Assembly: GCF_037338445.1 (NCBI RefSeq)
Contig: NZ_CP147838.1
Coordinates: 3,100,001-3,164,000 of the forward strand
Source: Salinibaculum sp. SYNS191
Lineage (GTDB): Archaea > Halobacteriota > Halobacteria > Halobacteriales > Haloarculaceae
Direction of reading: 5' to 3'
DNA: 64,000 bases
This document shows, piece after piece, positions 9,551-17,509 of the stretch. The notes under the pieces are model-generated. The model had not been told where the DNA came from. It was given only the letters and a program-made list of their open reading frames with translations, and searched no databases. The first letter of the stretch is position 1; each line of letters opens with the position of its first letter. A program made the position numbers and the translations under genes.

Positions 9551-12004
9551 TTAGAGCAGTGGGTTCGTGTCCAGAGCATATTCGTATGCACCTAGGTCCG
9601 GTGCCTCACCACCGAATTCACGTCCGACATCAATGCCAGCGTCTCGTGCTGCAGATCCGCTGGTGAGATGCAGGAATAGTTCGCTGGTAGTATCTTTCGT
9701 CTGGACTGCAGGGTCAGATATTCCAAGGTTCCAGCTGTTGTTTTGATCGTCGAATTCATTTGGATTGTTTAAGTGATTGCCATTTTTGTGGAACGATAGA
9801 CAGTTCCGGAGTTCGTGTTGTCCACTTCCGCTCCACTCACCCCAATGTGCCGCAGACGATGTGTCTGGTGCCTCTTTGAAGGCCGTACAATTATGGAACT
9901 CACAAGCGTCTGGATGGGCGTTCATGAGGAAGGAAAACTGGTAGTTATCCCATGCGAGACACTCATACAGGAAGATTGGGCCATTTGCACTGTCGCTACC
10001 GCATTTCCAACCGTCGCCATCGGGATCGCTTGGATTCCACAACTCTTCGTTGAGGTCGAACCCATTGCGGTAGGCAACACAGCGGACGAACTTGTCTCCG
10101 TTTGCGAAGTGTGTATCGAAGCCATCGTCTTCGTTGTGGTGGCCAACGCAATCTCTGAAGACAACGCTCCGATACTCATGATCAGGACCGACACCGAAAC
10201 CGTCGGCGTGGTTCGAGCCGTGGTAGTTGGCGTAGGATTCACAGCCTTCGACTACGACGCTCTCCTCTGGAACACCGCCATAAGGGTTCATTAGGAACCC
10301 GGAGAGACCATTGTACCGCGCGACGCAATCACTGATAGTGACGTTGAGACACTCACCTTCTGTTCGGAGGCCGTAGCCCGGAGACTCTTCGAACGTGAGT
10401 CCCTCGACAATCAGGTGCTCGCACCTGTATAATAGTATGGCAGCACCCCACTCGCCAGAGCTGATCCCAGAGAGATTGACGATGGCGTCACCGTAGCCGA
10501 CAATTTTCGCTGGGTCGCTCTCTGAGCCAGCGATCTCGATATATTGGCTGGCGGAGGCGGATTCGTTGTAGGTACCCTCGTGGACGTGAAGTGTCACCCC
10601 CGAAGCATCCATCGACTCCATTTCAGTGAGAGCGTAGAGGATACTCCCCCAGGGGTTGTCGGAAGACCCGTCGTTGCTATCGCTCCCATCAGGCGAGACG
10701 TGCAGACCTGTCTCTGGTGGCTGGGTCGTCGCTGATGGATCGTCATCGTAGTGGCGGTCTATATGTGGATGCGTCTCGTGGAAGCGAACGTCGTCGAAGC
10801 CCGTTGCAGTGCCAGTCTCCCCGTCAAGAATCCACCAGTAATCACCGTGATAGCTGTGGTCGGACACTTGTAGGTGGCCGACTTCTGTGCCTGCGCTATC
10901 GTAAACCCAGCACTCCATCGCGTCGTAGTTCCACCAGACAATAATCTCGTACCACTCACCGGCCGATAACGTCTGTGTGGTCGTCCGGGCAGTGATCTGT
11001 GTCCCACCATCATTGACCCGTTCACGCAGTAGAATCTCGTTGTTGGCGAAGTCCACGTACCACTCGCTGAAGTTGGCTGGTGCCGGTGGGCCGTCAGCGT
11101 TGAACCCTATACGCGAAGAAGTCCAGTTACCCATCGTATCGACGTAGTACGACCAAGAGAAGAATCGGCCACCTTCCTGAACCGTGTCAGGGAAACCAGT
11201 GCCGTCATCGTAGAGTGAACTCCCACTGGTCCGATAAGCACAGTTGCTACCCGACTGGGCGAAGTTGGTGGTGGTGGCGTGGTTGCTCGCATTCCCCCAC
11301 TTGCTGCTAATCCCATCCTCGAAGTCGTCAACAGTCAGTGGATATGTTGTCTCCTTTGGCTCCTGCCCAGTCAGCTCCGTCACTGTTGTCTCTGCGCCGT
11401 TTACGAACAAGGTAAACTCGCCAGTGACTGGTTCGAAGTAAGTGAGTTCTCCCCAGAAGTCGTAGGTGTCACCGGACCCGTTGTTGGTCGAACCCTTGGC
11501 AGTCCACGTCCCGTCGTTGTTTTCTGTGACTGTATCTCCGTTTTCTTCGGCTGAGTAGTCACCGTTATTGAGGACTTTACTAATCCGGTCAGTCACGTCG
11601 AAAGTATAGTCAACGGTTGCGTCGGTAGATGCGACGATCTCAATGCGGTCGGCCTTGATGTCTCCTTCGTCACCATAATTAAGAGAGACTTCAGCATCAC
11701 CCTTCACGTCCAGATACGTGAGATTGCCGCTAAAGCGATAAGCGTCTATATCACGGTGGACTGCTCCCGTAACTCGTCCATTTTCGATGGTATCTTTCAC
11801 CTCTACTGATCCAATTTCAGGATGTGGTTCTGCTGATCCTGAGACTTCAAACTCGTAGCTTGACTTTCCACGTGACACAGTTCCATCAAAAACGATTGTA
11901 TTCGGAAAGTCAGTGGTATTCGCACCTACTCCAGCAGAGATTAGGCCTGTAGCAATTCCAACCCCCGTTAGGTGTAGCATTTGTCGCCGGTTGACTGATC
12001 TCAT
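9551..12004 (-). CDS. Tat-exported beta-helix surface protein
   Basis: About 817 residues from ATG 12004 (MRSVNRRQML). A twin-arginine type signal, NRRQMLHLTGVGIATGLIS, fits export of folded protein. Residues 30-220 hold two beta-rich segments with related GNLTYLDV and GELTYFEP motifs. Residues about 225-425 look like a concanavalin-type sandwich (DDFEDGISSKWG onward). From about 430, GLHVSPDGSDSNDGSSDNPW opens a right-handed parallel beta-helix of the DUF1565/pectate-lyase type, with repeated 'gly-leu, asp-cys' coils up to the C-terminus. It is probably a secreted or wall-bound polysaccharide-binding or cleaving protein. An in-frame upstream extension to 12238 is AT-rich and unlikely. Confidence 0.75.
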   Translation of the reverse strand: MRSVNRRQMLHLTGVGIATGLISAGVGANTTDFPNTIVFDGTVSRGKSSYEFEVSGSAEPHPEIGSVEVKDTIENGRVTGAVHRDIDAYRFSGNLTYLDVKGDAEVSLNYGDEGDIKADRIEIVASTDATVDYTFDVTDRISKVLNNGDYSAEENGDTVTENNDGTWTAKGSTNNGSGDTYDFWGELTYFEPVTGEFTLFVNGAETTVTELTGQEPKETTYPLTVDDFEDGISSKWGNASNHATTTNFAQSGSNCAYRTSGSSLYDDGTGFPDTVQEGGRFFSWSYYVDTMGNWTSSRIGFNADGPPAPANFSEWYVDFANNEILLRERVNDGGTQITARTTTQTLSAGEWYEIIVWWNYDAMECWVYDSAGTEVGHLQVSDHSYHGDYWWILDGETGTATGFDDVRFHETHPHIDRHYDDDPSATTQPPETGLHVSPDGSDSNDGSSDNPWGSILYALTEMESMDASGVTLHVHEGTYNESASASQYIEIAGSESDPAKIVGYGDAIVNLSGISSGEWGAAILLYRCEHLIVEGLTFEESPGYGLRTEGECLNVTISDCVARYNGLSGFLMNPYGGVPEESVVVEGCESYANYHGSNHADGFGVGPDHEYRSVVFRDCVGHHNEDDGFDTHFANGDKFVRCVAYRNGFDLNEELWNPSDPDGDGWKCGSDSANGPIFLYECLAWDNYQFSFLMNAHPDACEFHNCTAFKEAPDTSSAAHWGEWSGSGQHELRNCLSFHKNGNHLNNPNEFDDQNNSWNLGISDPAVQTKDTTSELFLHLTSGSAARDAGIDVGREFGGEAPDLGAYEYALDTNPLL

Positions 12005-12280
12005 CCCCTCTTTTTTCCCAAGCTGGGCTTCTTTTTTTCTTATTTTATTTACTTTACTTACGTTATTAGATTCTTTACTATCATTAAGATCGTCTTTATT
12101 ATCTGGCACACGTTGCACTCCAAGTCCTTTTATTAAATTTCTATTTGCAAGATTAAAACCTATTACAAAAATATGAATAGAATTAGATTTGAATAAGCTT
12201 AATTTACATAGATATACATGTACTGTACCTAGTGACAATATAAAATAAATAGTAAAACTATATTAGTATTTTCTTCCCAA

Positions 12281-12469
12281 ATATATCACCTCATCGCCGA
12301 GAACCTCGACAATCTCTGGCGTTATCATCGGGCGAACACGTACTACCAGGACGGCCTCGCTGCCGCCGAGAGAGCTGAGAAGATGTACGCGCTGGCGAAC
12401 GAAATCCATGCCTTCGTTGTTGGCCGCTCACCGCAGGGCCACGAGTGTATTTGTATTTCAGGAGATTGA
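12281..12469 (+). pseudogene. 3' remnant of a GC-rich gene at the island edge
   Basis: Immediately after about 280 bp of very AT-rich sequence, base composition switches at about 12285. A plus-strand frame then reads YHLIAENLDNLWRYHRANTY..., about 62 acidic, halophile-like residues, to TGA 12467-12469. It has no start codon in typical sequence, so it looks like the C-terminal piece of a gene truncated when the glycan island was joined. I do not recognise the family. Confidence 0.45.
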
Positions 12470-12510
12470 GGATTTCTCCGTGAACGTTAGCGCCGGCGCT
12501 GAACGGAACC

Positions 12511-12516
12511 TTAATA
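12511..12516 (+). promoter_or_regulatory. TATA element for leader ORF / ilvB
   Basis: TTAATA lies 27-32 nt before the ATG at 12543, the spacing expected if transcription starts at or next to that ATG. This makes the small ORF, not ilvB itself, the leaderless first cistron. Confidence 0.5.
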
Positions 12517-12542
12517 CACCTGACCATACATCGTAGCAGTAG

Positions 12543-12623
12543 ATGACGACTACCACCGCAGTTGCACTTGCAGTCGAGGGCAGCGGTGGCGCCACGCTCG
12601 CGATTATTGGGGCTTCCCAGTAG
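12543..12623 (+). CDS. putative 26-residue leader peptide upstream of ilvB
   Basis: ATG 12543 to TAG 12621-12623 encodes 26 residues beginning MTTTTAVALAVEG and ending LAIIGASQ. Thr (5), Ala (6), Val (2), Leu (2) and Ile (2) make up about two thirds of it, and Thr, Val, Leu and Ile are substrates or products of the branched-chain pathway that ilvB starts. It sits at the predicted transcription start and ends 103 bp before ilvB. This is the layout of bacterial attenuation peptides, although no such archaeal mechanism is established. It could also be a chance frame or a mis-assigned N-terminus. Confidence 0.45.
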   Translation: MTTTTAVALAVEGSGGATLAIIGASQ

Positions 12624-12726
12624 CCCTATTTCACACTATTCCTCGATTTCAGCCGGCAACGGACGACAACTACCGCCAGTATCGCTCTCGGCGGCGACCT
12701 CACATCACAGCACCCGACCCCAACGA

Positions 12727-14478
12727 ATGGCAAACAACACCGCAGCAGGAAAGAAAGCGACCGACGAATCGTCCACGCAACCAGTCACGACAGGCGCCGA
12801 GGCCGTCGTCGCCGCACTCGACACCGTGGGCGTCGAACACATCTTCGGCGTCCAGGGGGGCGCGATCATGCCGGTCTACGACGCGCTGTACGACGCCGAC
12901 ATCCAGCACATCACGATGGGACACGAACAGGGTGCATCGCACGCTGCCGACGCATACGGCGTCGTCTCGGGAGAGCCGGGCGTTTGCCTGGCGACGTCGG
13001 GACCTGGAGCGACGAACCTGGTGACTGGGTTGGCTGATGCGAACATGGATTCGGACCCGATGGTCGCCCTGACGGGACAGGTGTCGACGGCCTTACTCGG
13101 CAACGACGCCTTCCAGGAGGCGGATACCACGGGGATAACGATGCCCGTCACGAAGACGAACTACCTGCAGTCCGACCCGGACACTGTCGGCGCGACCGTC
13201 GGCGAAGCGTTCGCACTCGCCCGCGAGGGTCGGCCCGGGCCGACGCTGGTTGACCTCCCCAAAGACGTCACGAATAGCCAGACGACGGAGACACCCTCCG
13301 AACCCGAACTCCCCGACAGTTTCGACGTCCCGGATGCAGCCGACGGTGATGACGTGGCCGCCGCCGCTGCGGCGTTTGCGAATGCCGAGCGACCTGTCAT
13401 CTTATCGGGTGGTGGCGTCATCAAAGGGGAAGCGTGGGACGAACTCCGGCGGGTCGCCCTCGAGTACGGCGTCCCCGTGGTGACGACCATGCCCGGCATC
13501 GGGTCGTTCCCGGAAGATCACCCCCTCGCGATGGAGGTCGCCGGCATGCACGGCACGGGGTACGCAAATCTGGCGCTCCAGCTCTGTGACGTGATGCTCG
13601 CGGTCGGGACGCGCTTCGACGACCGCCTGACCGGCGGCGTCGAGACGTTTGCACCCGACGCCGAGATCATCCACGTCGACATCGACCCCGCAGAGATCTC
13701 GAAGATCATCCCCGCGGACTATCCGCTCGTTGGGGACGCCTCGACTGTCCTTACCCAGCTTTTCGATGCGATACCGCGCGCCCCGGATGCCGCGGCGTGG
13801 CGCGAGCAGTGCCAGCAGTGGAAAGACGAGTACTCGATGGAGTATTCGATCCCGGACGATGCGCTCCTCAAACCGCAGTTCGTCGTCGAAGCGATGGACG
13901 AACTGACCCCAGACGACACCATCGTCACGACGGGCGTCGGCCAGCACCAGATGTGGGCGATGCAGTACTGGACGTACCGACACCCGCGGACGTGGGTCTC
14001 CTCGCACGGGCTGGGGACGATGGGCTACGGCCTGCCGGCAGCCATCGGCGCGCGCGTCGCTGCTGAAGATGATCGCTCGGTCGTCTGCTTCGACGGTGAC
14101 GGCTCCTTCCTGATGTCGCTTCAGGAACTCGCGGTGGCCGCCCGGGAGAACCTCGACATCACGGTCATCGTGCTCAACAACGCTGCTGTCGGGATGGTTC
14201 GCCAGTGGCAAGACGCCTTCTTCGAGGGGCGTCGCATGGCCTCGGAGTACCAGTGGGTGCCACAGTTCGATACCATCGCCGAGGGATTCGGTGCGAAGGG
14301 CTTCCGCCTCGAAACCTACGACGAGGTGGACGAGACGCTGCAGGCGGCCTACGACTACGACGGCCCGTCGGTCGTCGACGCCCACATCGACCCCGAAGAG
14401 GACGTCTATCCCATGGTCCCCAGCGGCGGCGACAACGCGAAGTTCGCGATGAACCAGGCACAACTGGACGAGCTGTGA
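12727..14478 (+). CDS. ilvB: acetolactate synthase, large catalytic subunit
   Basis: 583 residues from ATG 12727; an open frame upstream to 12562 lacks family features. Thiamine-diphosphate domains are clear: the catalytic Glu in MGHEQGASHAADAYG (about residue 66) and the Mg/TPP motif GDGSFLMSLQELAVA near residue 458. After it comes the AHAS-specific NNAAVGMVRQWQDAFFEGRR. It joins two pyruvates, or pyruvate and 2-ketobutyrate, in valine, leucine and isoleucine synthesis. Unusually for haloarchaea no ilvN (regulatory subunit) or ilvC follows. A second TPP enzyme of this superfamily lies at 60.8-62.3 kb. Confidence 0.9.
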   Translation: MANNTAAGKKATDESSTQPVTTGAEAVVAALDTVGVEHIFGVQGGAIMPVYDALYDADIQHITMGHEQGASHAADAYGVVSGEPGVCLATSGPGATNLVTGLADANMDSDPMVALTGQVSTALLGNDAFQEADTTGITMPVTKTNYLQSDPDTVGATVGEAFALAREGRPGPTLVDLPKDVTNSQTTETPSEPELPDSFDVPDAADGDDVAAAAAAFANAERPVILSGGGVIKGEAWDELRRVALEYGVPVVTTMPGIGSFPEDHPLAMEVAGMHGTGYANLALQLCDVMLAVGTRFDDRLTGGVETFAPDAEIIHVDIDPAEISKIIPADYPLVGDASTVLTQLFDAIPRAPDAAAWREQCQQWKDEYSMEYSIPDDALLKPQFVVEAMDELTPDDTIVTTGVGQHQMWAMQYWTYRHPRTWVSSHGLGTMGYGLPAAIGARVAAEDDRSVVCFDGDGSFLMSLQELAVAARENLDITVIVLNNAAVGMVRQWQDAFFEGRRMASEYQWVPQFDTIAEGFGAKGFRLETYDEVDETLQAAYDYDGPSVVDAHIDPEEDVYPMVPSGGDNAKFAMNQAQLDEL

Positions 14479-14787
14479 GTTTCGGACTGCACAGTCTGGG
14501 ACCGCACGACCGTTCGGGTTGGCGCAGCTGAGGGGGTCTTCGACGACCACGAAGAGCGGTCGCCGCGCTCGACGCCGGTGAGCGGTCAGAACCACAGTTC
14601 GGGGTTGTCTTGCAACGCGAGGCGGATTTCGGGTGGAGCAATCGCCAGACAATCGTCGAATTACTGCCGTAGTGAGGCCACCAGCTGATTGGCCTCCTTC
14701 TCTGCACGCACTTGGTGTTCGTGAAATACTTAAGCTAACCCCGATTCACATATAATGTTTTTATAGTAATGGTCCGTAATACGGCAT
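14479..14787. other. 309-bp gap after ilvB with a possible gene remnant
   Basis: GC-rich sequence without a complete gene. On the minus strand, a frame ending near 14590 reads IAPPEIRLALQDNPELWF and stop, a halophile-like protein end, but a stop codon lies about 20 codons upstream, so it is at most a remnant. The distal 60 bp is AT-rich promoter sequence for the MNT gene. Confidence 0.35.
14758..14784 (+). promoter_or_regulatory. TATA box and palindromic operator of the MNT/HEPN operon
   Basis: TTTTTATA at 14758-14765 lies 22 nt before ATG 14788. Between them, at 14774-14784, is a perfect palindrome CCGTA-A-TACGG. It overlaps the expected start of transcription, a position where a bound protein would block initiation. 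The helix-turn-helix in the first gene product is the natural candidate for binding it. Confidence 0.5.
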
Positions 14788-15483
14788 ATGAGCCGCGAGA
14801 CGGAAAGTAATCATTCGGCCGGGACATCTATTTCGCTTTCAATACCTCCTTTGGATCCGGATCTATTCAAACACAAAGCGACGAGCGATGTCCTTCTCTT
14901 TTTAACCAATCACCGATTCAGTGATTTCTCACTGCGAGAACTCGCAACGCAGATCGGGCATTCCCACCAGTCCGTCCGACGGGCAGTGGACGTTCTCAGT
15001 GCGAATGATCTGGTCGTCGAATCCCCCGAAAGCAACCAGCGACTCATCCAGATCAACAGACAGCGTCTGTCTATCCCGGACGATCCGATCCTCAGGATTC
15101 CCCAACCGGAGTATCACCACCCGGTCAAAGCTGCGGTCACGAAGCTTCGCGAGAACATCAGTGATGTCGTCGGCATCATCCTGTACGGAAGTGTCGCTCG
15201 GGGCGACGCTGACCGACGGAGCGATATCGATCTCTGGGTACTGACTCGCGCCGGGCGGGCCGAAAGCCAGCGAGAAGCGAACGCTATTGCACGTGATCTC
15301 GAGGACGCTGAGTTCGATGGTGACCGATACGCCTACGATATCGACGTCGAAGCCGCCCAGGCGATTCCGACCTACACCGATGACATTCGGGAAATCATCG
15401 TTTCAGGAATTCCGGTCTACAAGACGAGTGACTTCGAAACCGTCGAAAACCTCCTCTTGGAGGAAAGGGCCGCCGATGAATAA
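14788..15483 (+). CDS. HTH-nucleotidyltransferase (MNT-type antitoxin)
   Basis: 231 residues. Residues 25-85 form a winged-helix domain (FSDFSLRELATQIGHSHQSV). Residues 110-220 are a minimal nucleotidyltransferase with IILYGSVARGDADRRSDIDL, the G-S-x-x-x-G-x-x-x-x-x-S-D-x-D motif that binds Mg-ATP. In MNT/HEPN (MntA/HepT-like) systems this protein silences the partner by AMP transfer. The next gene overlaps by 8 bp (ATGAATAA), so translation is coupled. The palindrome just upstream suggests autoregulation through the helix-turn-helix, which classic MntA lacks. Confidence 0.8.
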   Translation: MSRETESNHSAGTSISLSIPPLDPDLFKHKATSDVLLFLTNHRFSDFSLRELATQIGHSHQSVRRAVDVLSANDLVVESPESNQRLIQINRQRLSIPDDPILRIPQPEYHHPVKAAVTKLRENISDVVGIILYGSVARGDADRRSDIDLWVLTRAGRAESQREANAIARDLEDAEFDGDRYAYDIDVEAAQAIPTYTDDIREIIVSGIPVYKTSDFETVENLLLEERAADE

Positions 15484-15985
15484 CGGCTCGGACCCGATCG
15501 CTGTACTCGCAGCACTCGAACGCGCACAGGATGCCTTCGAGATGGTCGGACGCGGTCGGACCGCGTTCGAGGACGGGATTAGTGCGGATGCAGACTGGAA
15601 GACACAGCTGACGAAAGCGTGTCGCCTCCTCGAGGTTGTCGAAACCCTCCAGTCACAGGACGGGTACTACACGGCCGTCATCGAGGTCTGTTTCGGCGCT
15701 ATTGAACGGTCGATCGAGGCGTACGCGCTCTCGATGACGAACGATACGCTTCAGGACTTTCAGGACCACCAGTTTACCTACGAGCGTGCCCACCAGATCG
15801 GGCTGTTTGAGAGGGAGACTGCAGAGGAGATGAAGGACCTCTACAGAGAGAACCGGACAGAGAGTTACTATGGCGGCGGGCGTCCAACTGAAGAACAGGC
15901 CGAAGCAATGACCGACCTCGCCAGCGCTGTCCATCAGTTCTCAGTGAGTCAGATCCGAGAAGGCGGTGTCTGTCTGTGTGACTGA
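15476..15985 (+). CDS. HEPN-domain protein (putative toxin)
   Basis: 169 residues, largely alpha-helical, starting inside the MNT gene's last codons. The family RNase motif R-x4-6-H appears as YRENRTESYYGGG near residue 125: the Arg and the adjacent tyrosines (the residues AMPylated in HepT) are kept, but the His is replaced by Ser. Either a variant active site is used or this member has lost nuclease activity. Cytoplasmic; expected to form a complex with the upstream nucleotidyltransferase. Confidence 0.7.
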   Translation: MNNGSDPIAVLAALERAQDAFEMVGRGRTAFEDGISADADWKTQLTKACRLLEVVETLQSQDGYYTAVIEVCFGAIERSIEAYALSMTNDTLQDFQDHQFTYERAHQIGLFERETAEEMKDLYRENRTESYYGGGRPTEEQAEAMTDLASAVHQFSVSQIREGGVCLCD

Positions 15986-16097
15986 CTACGTTACGATGGG
16001 ATGGAGAAGATTCGCCAGAAGATAACTCGAAGTCCTCACGGCGCGGTGTACGTCGATGAGTTTGGCTCGCCGCTCTTGCAGGCTCATTGTGAATCGT

Positions 16098-16781
16098 TTA
16101 CTCGCTACTCATCTGGTCGTGATGAGTTGCGTCGATGTCCACGTCGTGCTCGTTGGCGATTATCTCCAACGCCGGCTCGTACGCCGACCGGGTCTCCATC
16201 ATCTGGCTGACCGCGTCGTCTAACGGAATCACGGGATTGCCGTCGACCCACGCGACATCGAACCCCTCTGTTTGCCGGAACAAAACGTAGTGGACGCGCC
16301 CGTCGACATCGGCTGCGTCCGGGCGTTCACCCACGCTACTGTCAACGCCGAACCGCTCGAAGAACTCGATCCACCGGTCGACGTCGCGGTCGTGAACCTC
16401 GATAAATACGGGATAGTCGTCGTGTCCTCTGGCGATCTGAAAGCCGCCGTTCGTCCAGACGTAGGCGGCGTCAATCTCTGTGTAGGCGAATTCCATCCCG
16501 CTGAAGTGCGGGATCATGTACGCGTCGTCCTGCGAAATTTCGTCGCGGCTGAACAACGTCCCCATCATCTCCTCGTATCGCCGACGCATCTCGTAGTCAC
16601 AGACTCGAATTCCATTATCGGTGTTGGAGATAATTTTTTCTTCGGCCAAGCGTTCGACCCAGTCGTAGACCCACGAATACGACGTGCCGATCTTCTTCGA
16701 TATTCGATTGACTGAATCGCCACACTGTGCGGCCAAGACGACCTTTGCAGCGGTAGGATCCATGAAGTCGGTCTTCGTCAT
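16098..16781 (-). CDS. winged helix-turn-helix regulator with C-terminal ligand/effector domain
   Basis: 227 residues. The N-terminus (residues 8-60) is a helix-turn-helix: AAKVVLAAQCGDSVNRISKK then SYSWVYDWVERLAEEKII. The remaining 165 residues form an alpha/beta domain with FIEVHDRDVDRWIEFFERFG that I cannot assign to a named family. Similar two-domain haloarchaeal regulators occur near mobile or toxin-antitoxin genes, and here the MNT/HEPN operon converges on it. A TATA-like TTTTATAA for this gene lies near 16853-16860 on the minus strand. Confidence 0.6.
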   Translation of the reverse strand: MTKTDFMDPTAAKVVLAAQCGDSVNRISKKIGTSYSWVYDWVERLAEEKIISNTDNGIRVCDYEMRRRYEEMMGTLFSRDEISQDDAYMIPHFSGMEFAYTEIDAAYVWTNGGFQIARGHDDYPVFIEVHDRDVDRWIEFFERFGVDSSVGERPDAADVDGRVHYVLFRQTEGFDVAWVDGNPVIPLDDAVSQMMETRSAYEPALEIIANEHDVDIDATHHDQMSSE

Positions 16782-16806
16782 CGTCTATCTTGTTATCTCA
16801 AACGCG

Positions 16807-16944
16807 ATGATAACTGATGAATTTATCGTCCTTCGAGGAGAGAATCCCGCCGTTATAAAAGCAACCGGTGCCACTGTTGTCGCCCAGAATATCGATGATT
16901 TCGACCAATTCGACGGAGTCGAAGTCGAGTCGTATATTCGATGA
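16807..16944 (+). CDS. possible 45-residue small protein or gene remnant
   Basis: ATG 16807 to TGA 16942-16944 encodes MITDEFIVLRGENPAVIKAT... ending DDFDQFDGVEVESYIR. Composition is strongly acidic and protein-like for a halophile, unlike random shadow frames. It is divergent from the winged-helix gene, whose promoter would lie inside it, which argues for a remnant. No family recognised. Confidence 0.25.
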   Translation: MITDEFIVLRGENPAVIKATGATVVAQNIDDFDQFDGVEVESYIR

Positions 16945-16951
16945 CTCGACA

Positions 16952-17323
16952 CTACCAGATTTTCCAGAGCAACGACCGTAATTTGTACCCGAGCGACCCT
17001 CTTTGATACCCAGTCCACCCGCTCATGCCGCCACGGAGGGTTGCTGCGTCGTATCCCTCGTCGTCGAGCAGACTGGTCGCGCGTTTCGCGACCACACCCA
17101 TCTTGCAGATGACGACGATTTCTTCGTCGGAGGGTATCTCGCCCAGTCGTCGACGCAGTGCGGACTCGTCTCCCTTTCGCAGTTCGTTGTAAACGGGGAT
17201 GTTGTGGCTGTCCTCGATTGCACGTCCGCGATAGGACTCTCGGGGTCGGATGTCGAGCAGAAACGGCTCGTCTGCACTCGAGTCGAGTCGCTCGTCAAGC
17301 TCGTCGGGACGAATCCCACTCAT
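16952..17323 (-). CDS. single-domain rhodanese-like sulfurtransferase
   Basis: 123 residues from ATG 17323 (MSGIRPDELDERL); an in-frame ATG 51 bp upstream lies beyond the expected transcription start. Rhodanese features are FLLDIRPRESYRGRAIEDSHNIP and the active-site loop VVICKMGVVAKRAT with Cys at about residue 72. The family moves sulfane sulfur via a cysteine persulfide. A TATA-like CTCTATACAAAA (17344-17354, minus strand) is 20-30 nt upstream, and a tandem repeat lies just beyond it. Divergent from aconitase, an iron-sulfur enzyme. Confidence 0.82.
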   Translation of the reverse strand: MSGIRPDELDERLDSSADEPFLLDIRPRESYRGRAIEDSHNIPVYNELRKGDESALRRRLGEIPSDEEIVVICKMGVVAKRATSLLDDEGYDAATLRGGMSGWTGYQRGSLGYKLRSLLWKIW

Positions 17324-17377
17324 TCGATTCACTGTTGTACTCTCTATACAAAACCGCAGTGTTTCCATCGTCACGAA

Positions 17378-17415
17378 CAGGTCAGTTCACTAAATATCAG
17401 GTCAGTTCACTAAAT
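17378..17415. repeat. two tandem copies of an 18-bp sequence in the rhodanese/acn intergenic region
   Basis: CAGGTCAGTTCACTAAAT occurs exactly twice, at 17378-17395 and 17398-17415, a 20-bp period (two helical turns). It lies 25-60 bp upstream of the rhodanese TATA element and 65-100 bp upstream of the acn TATA element. Same-face tandem sites at that distance are typical of activator binding. Confidence 0.7.
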
Positions 17416-17479
17416 CGTTGTATAACCCGCCCGAAACAGCCGCTATCTCCCGGTATCCGTCTCACGGGAGAATACGATG

Positions 17480-17488
17480 ATATATAAT
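17480..17488 (+). promoter_or_regulatory. TATA element of acn
   Basis: ATATATAAT centred about 26 nt before ATG 17510, predicting a leaderless transcript. Confidence 0.65.
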
Positions 17489-17509
17489 TGGGTGTGTGGT
17501 AGGTCTCGT

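Noticed and set aside
13402..14652. 416-codon open frame antisense to ilvB
   Set aside because: It mirrors a clear ilvB gene; high GC produces long antisense frames, and its Arg/Val-rich translation has no family motif.
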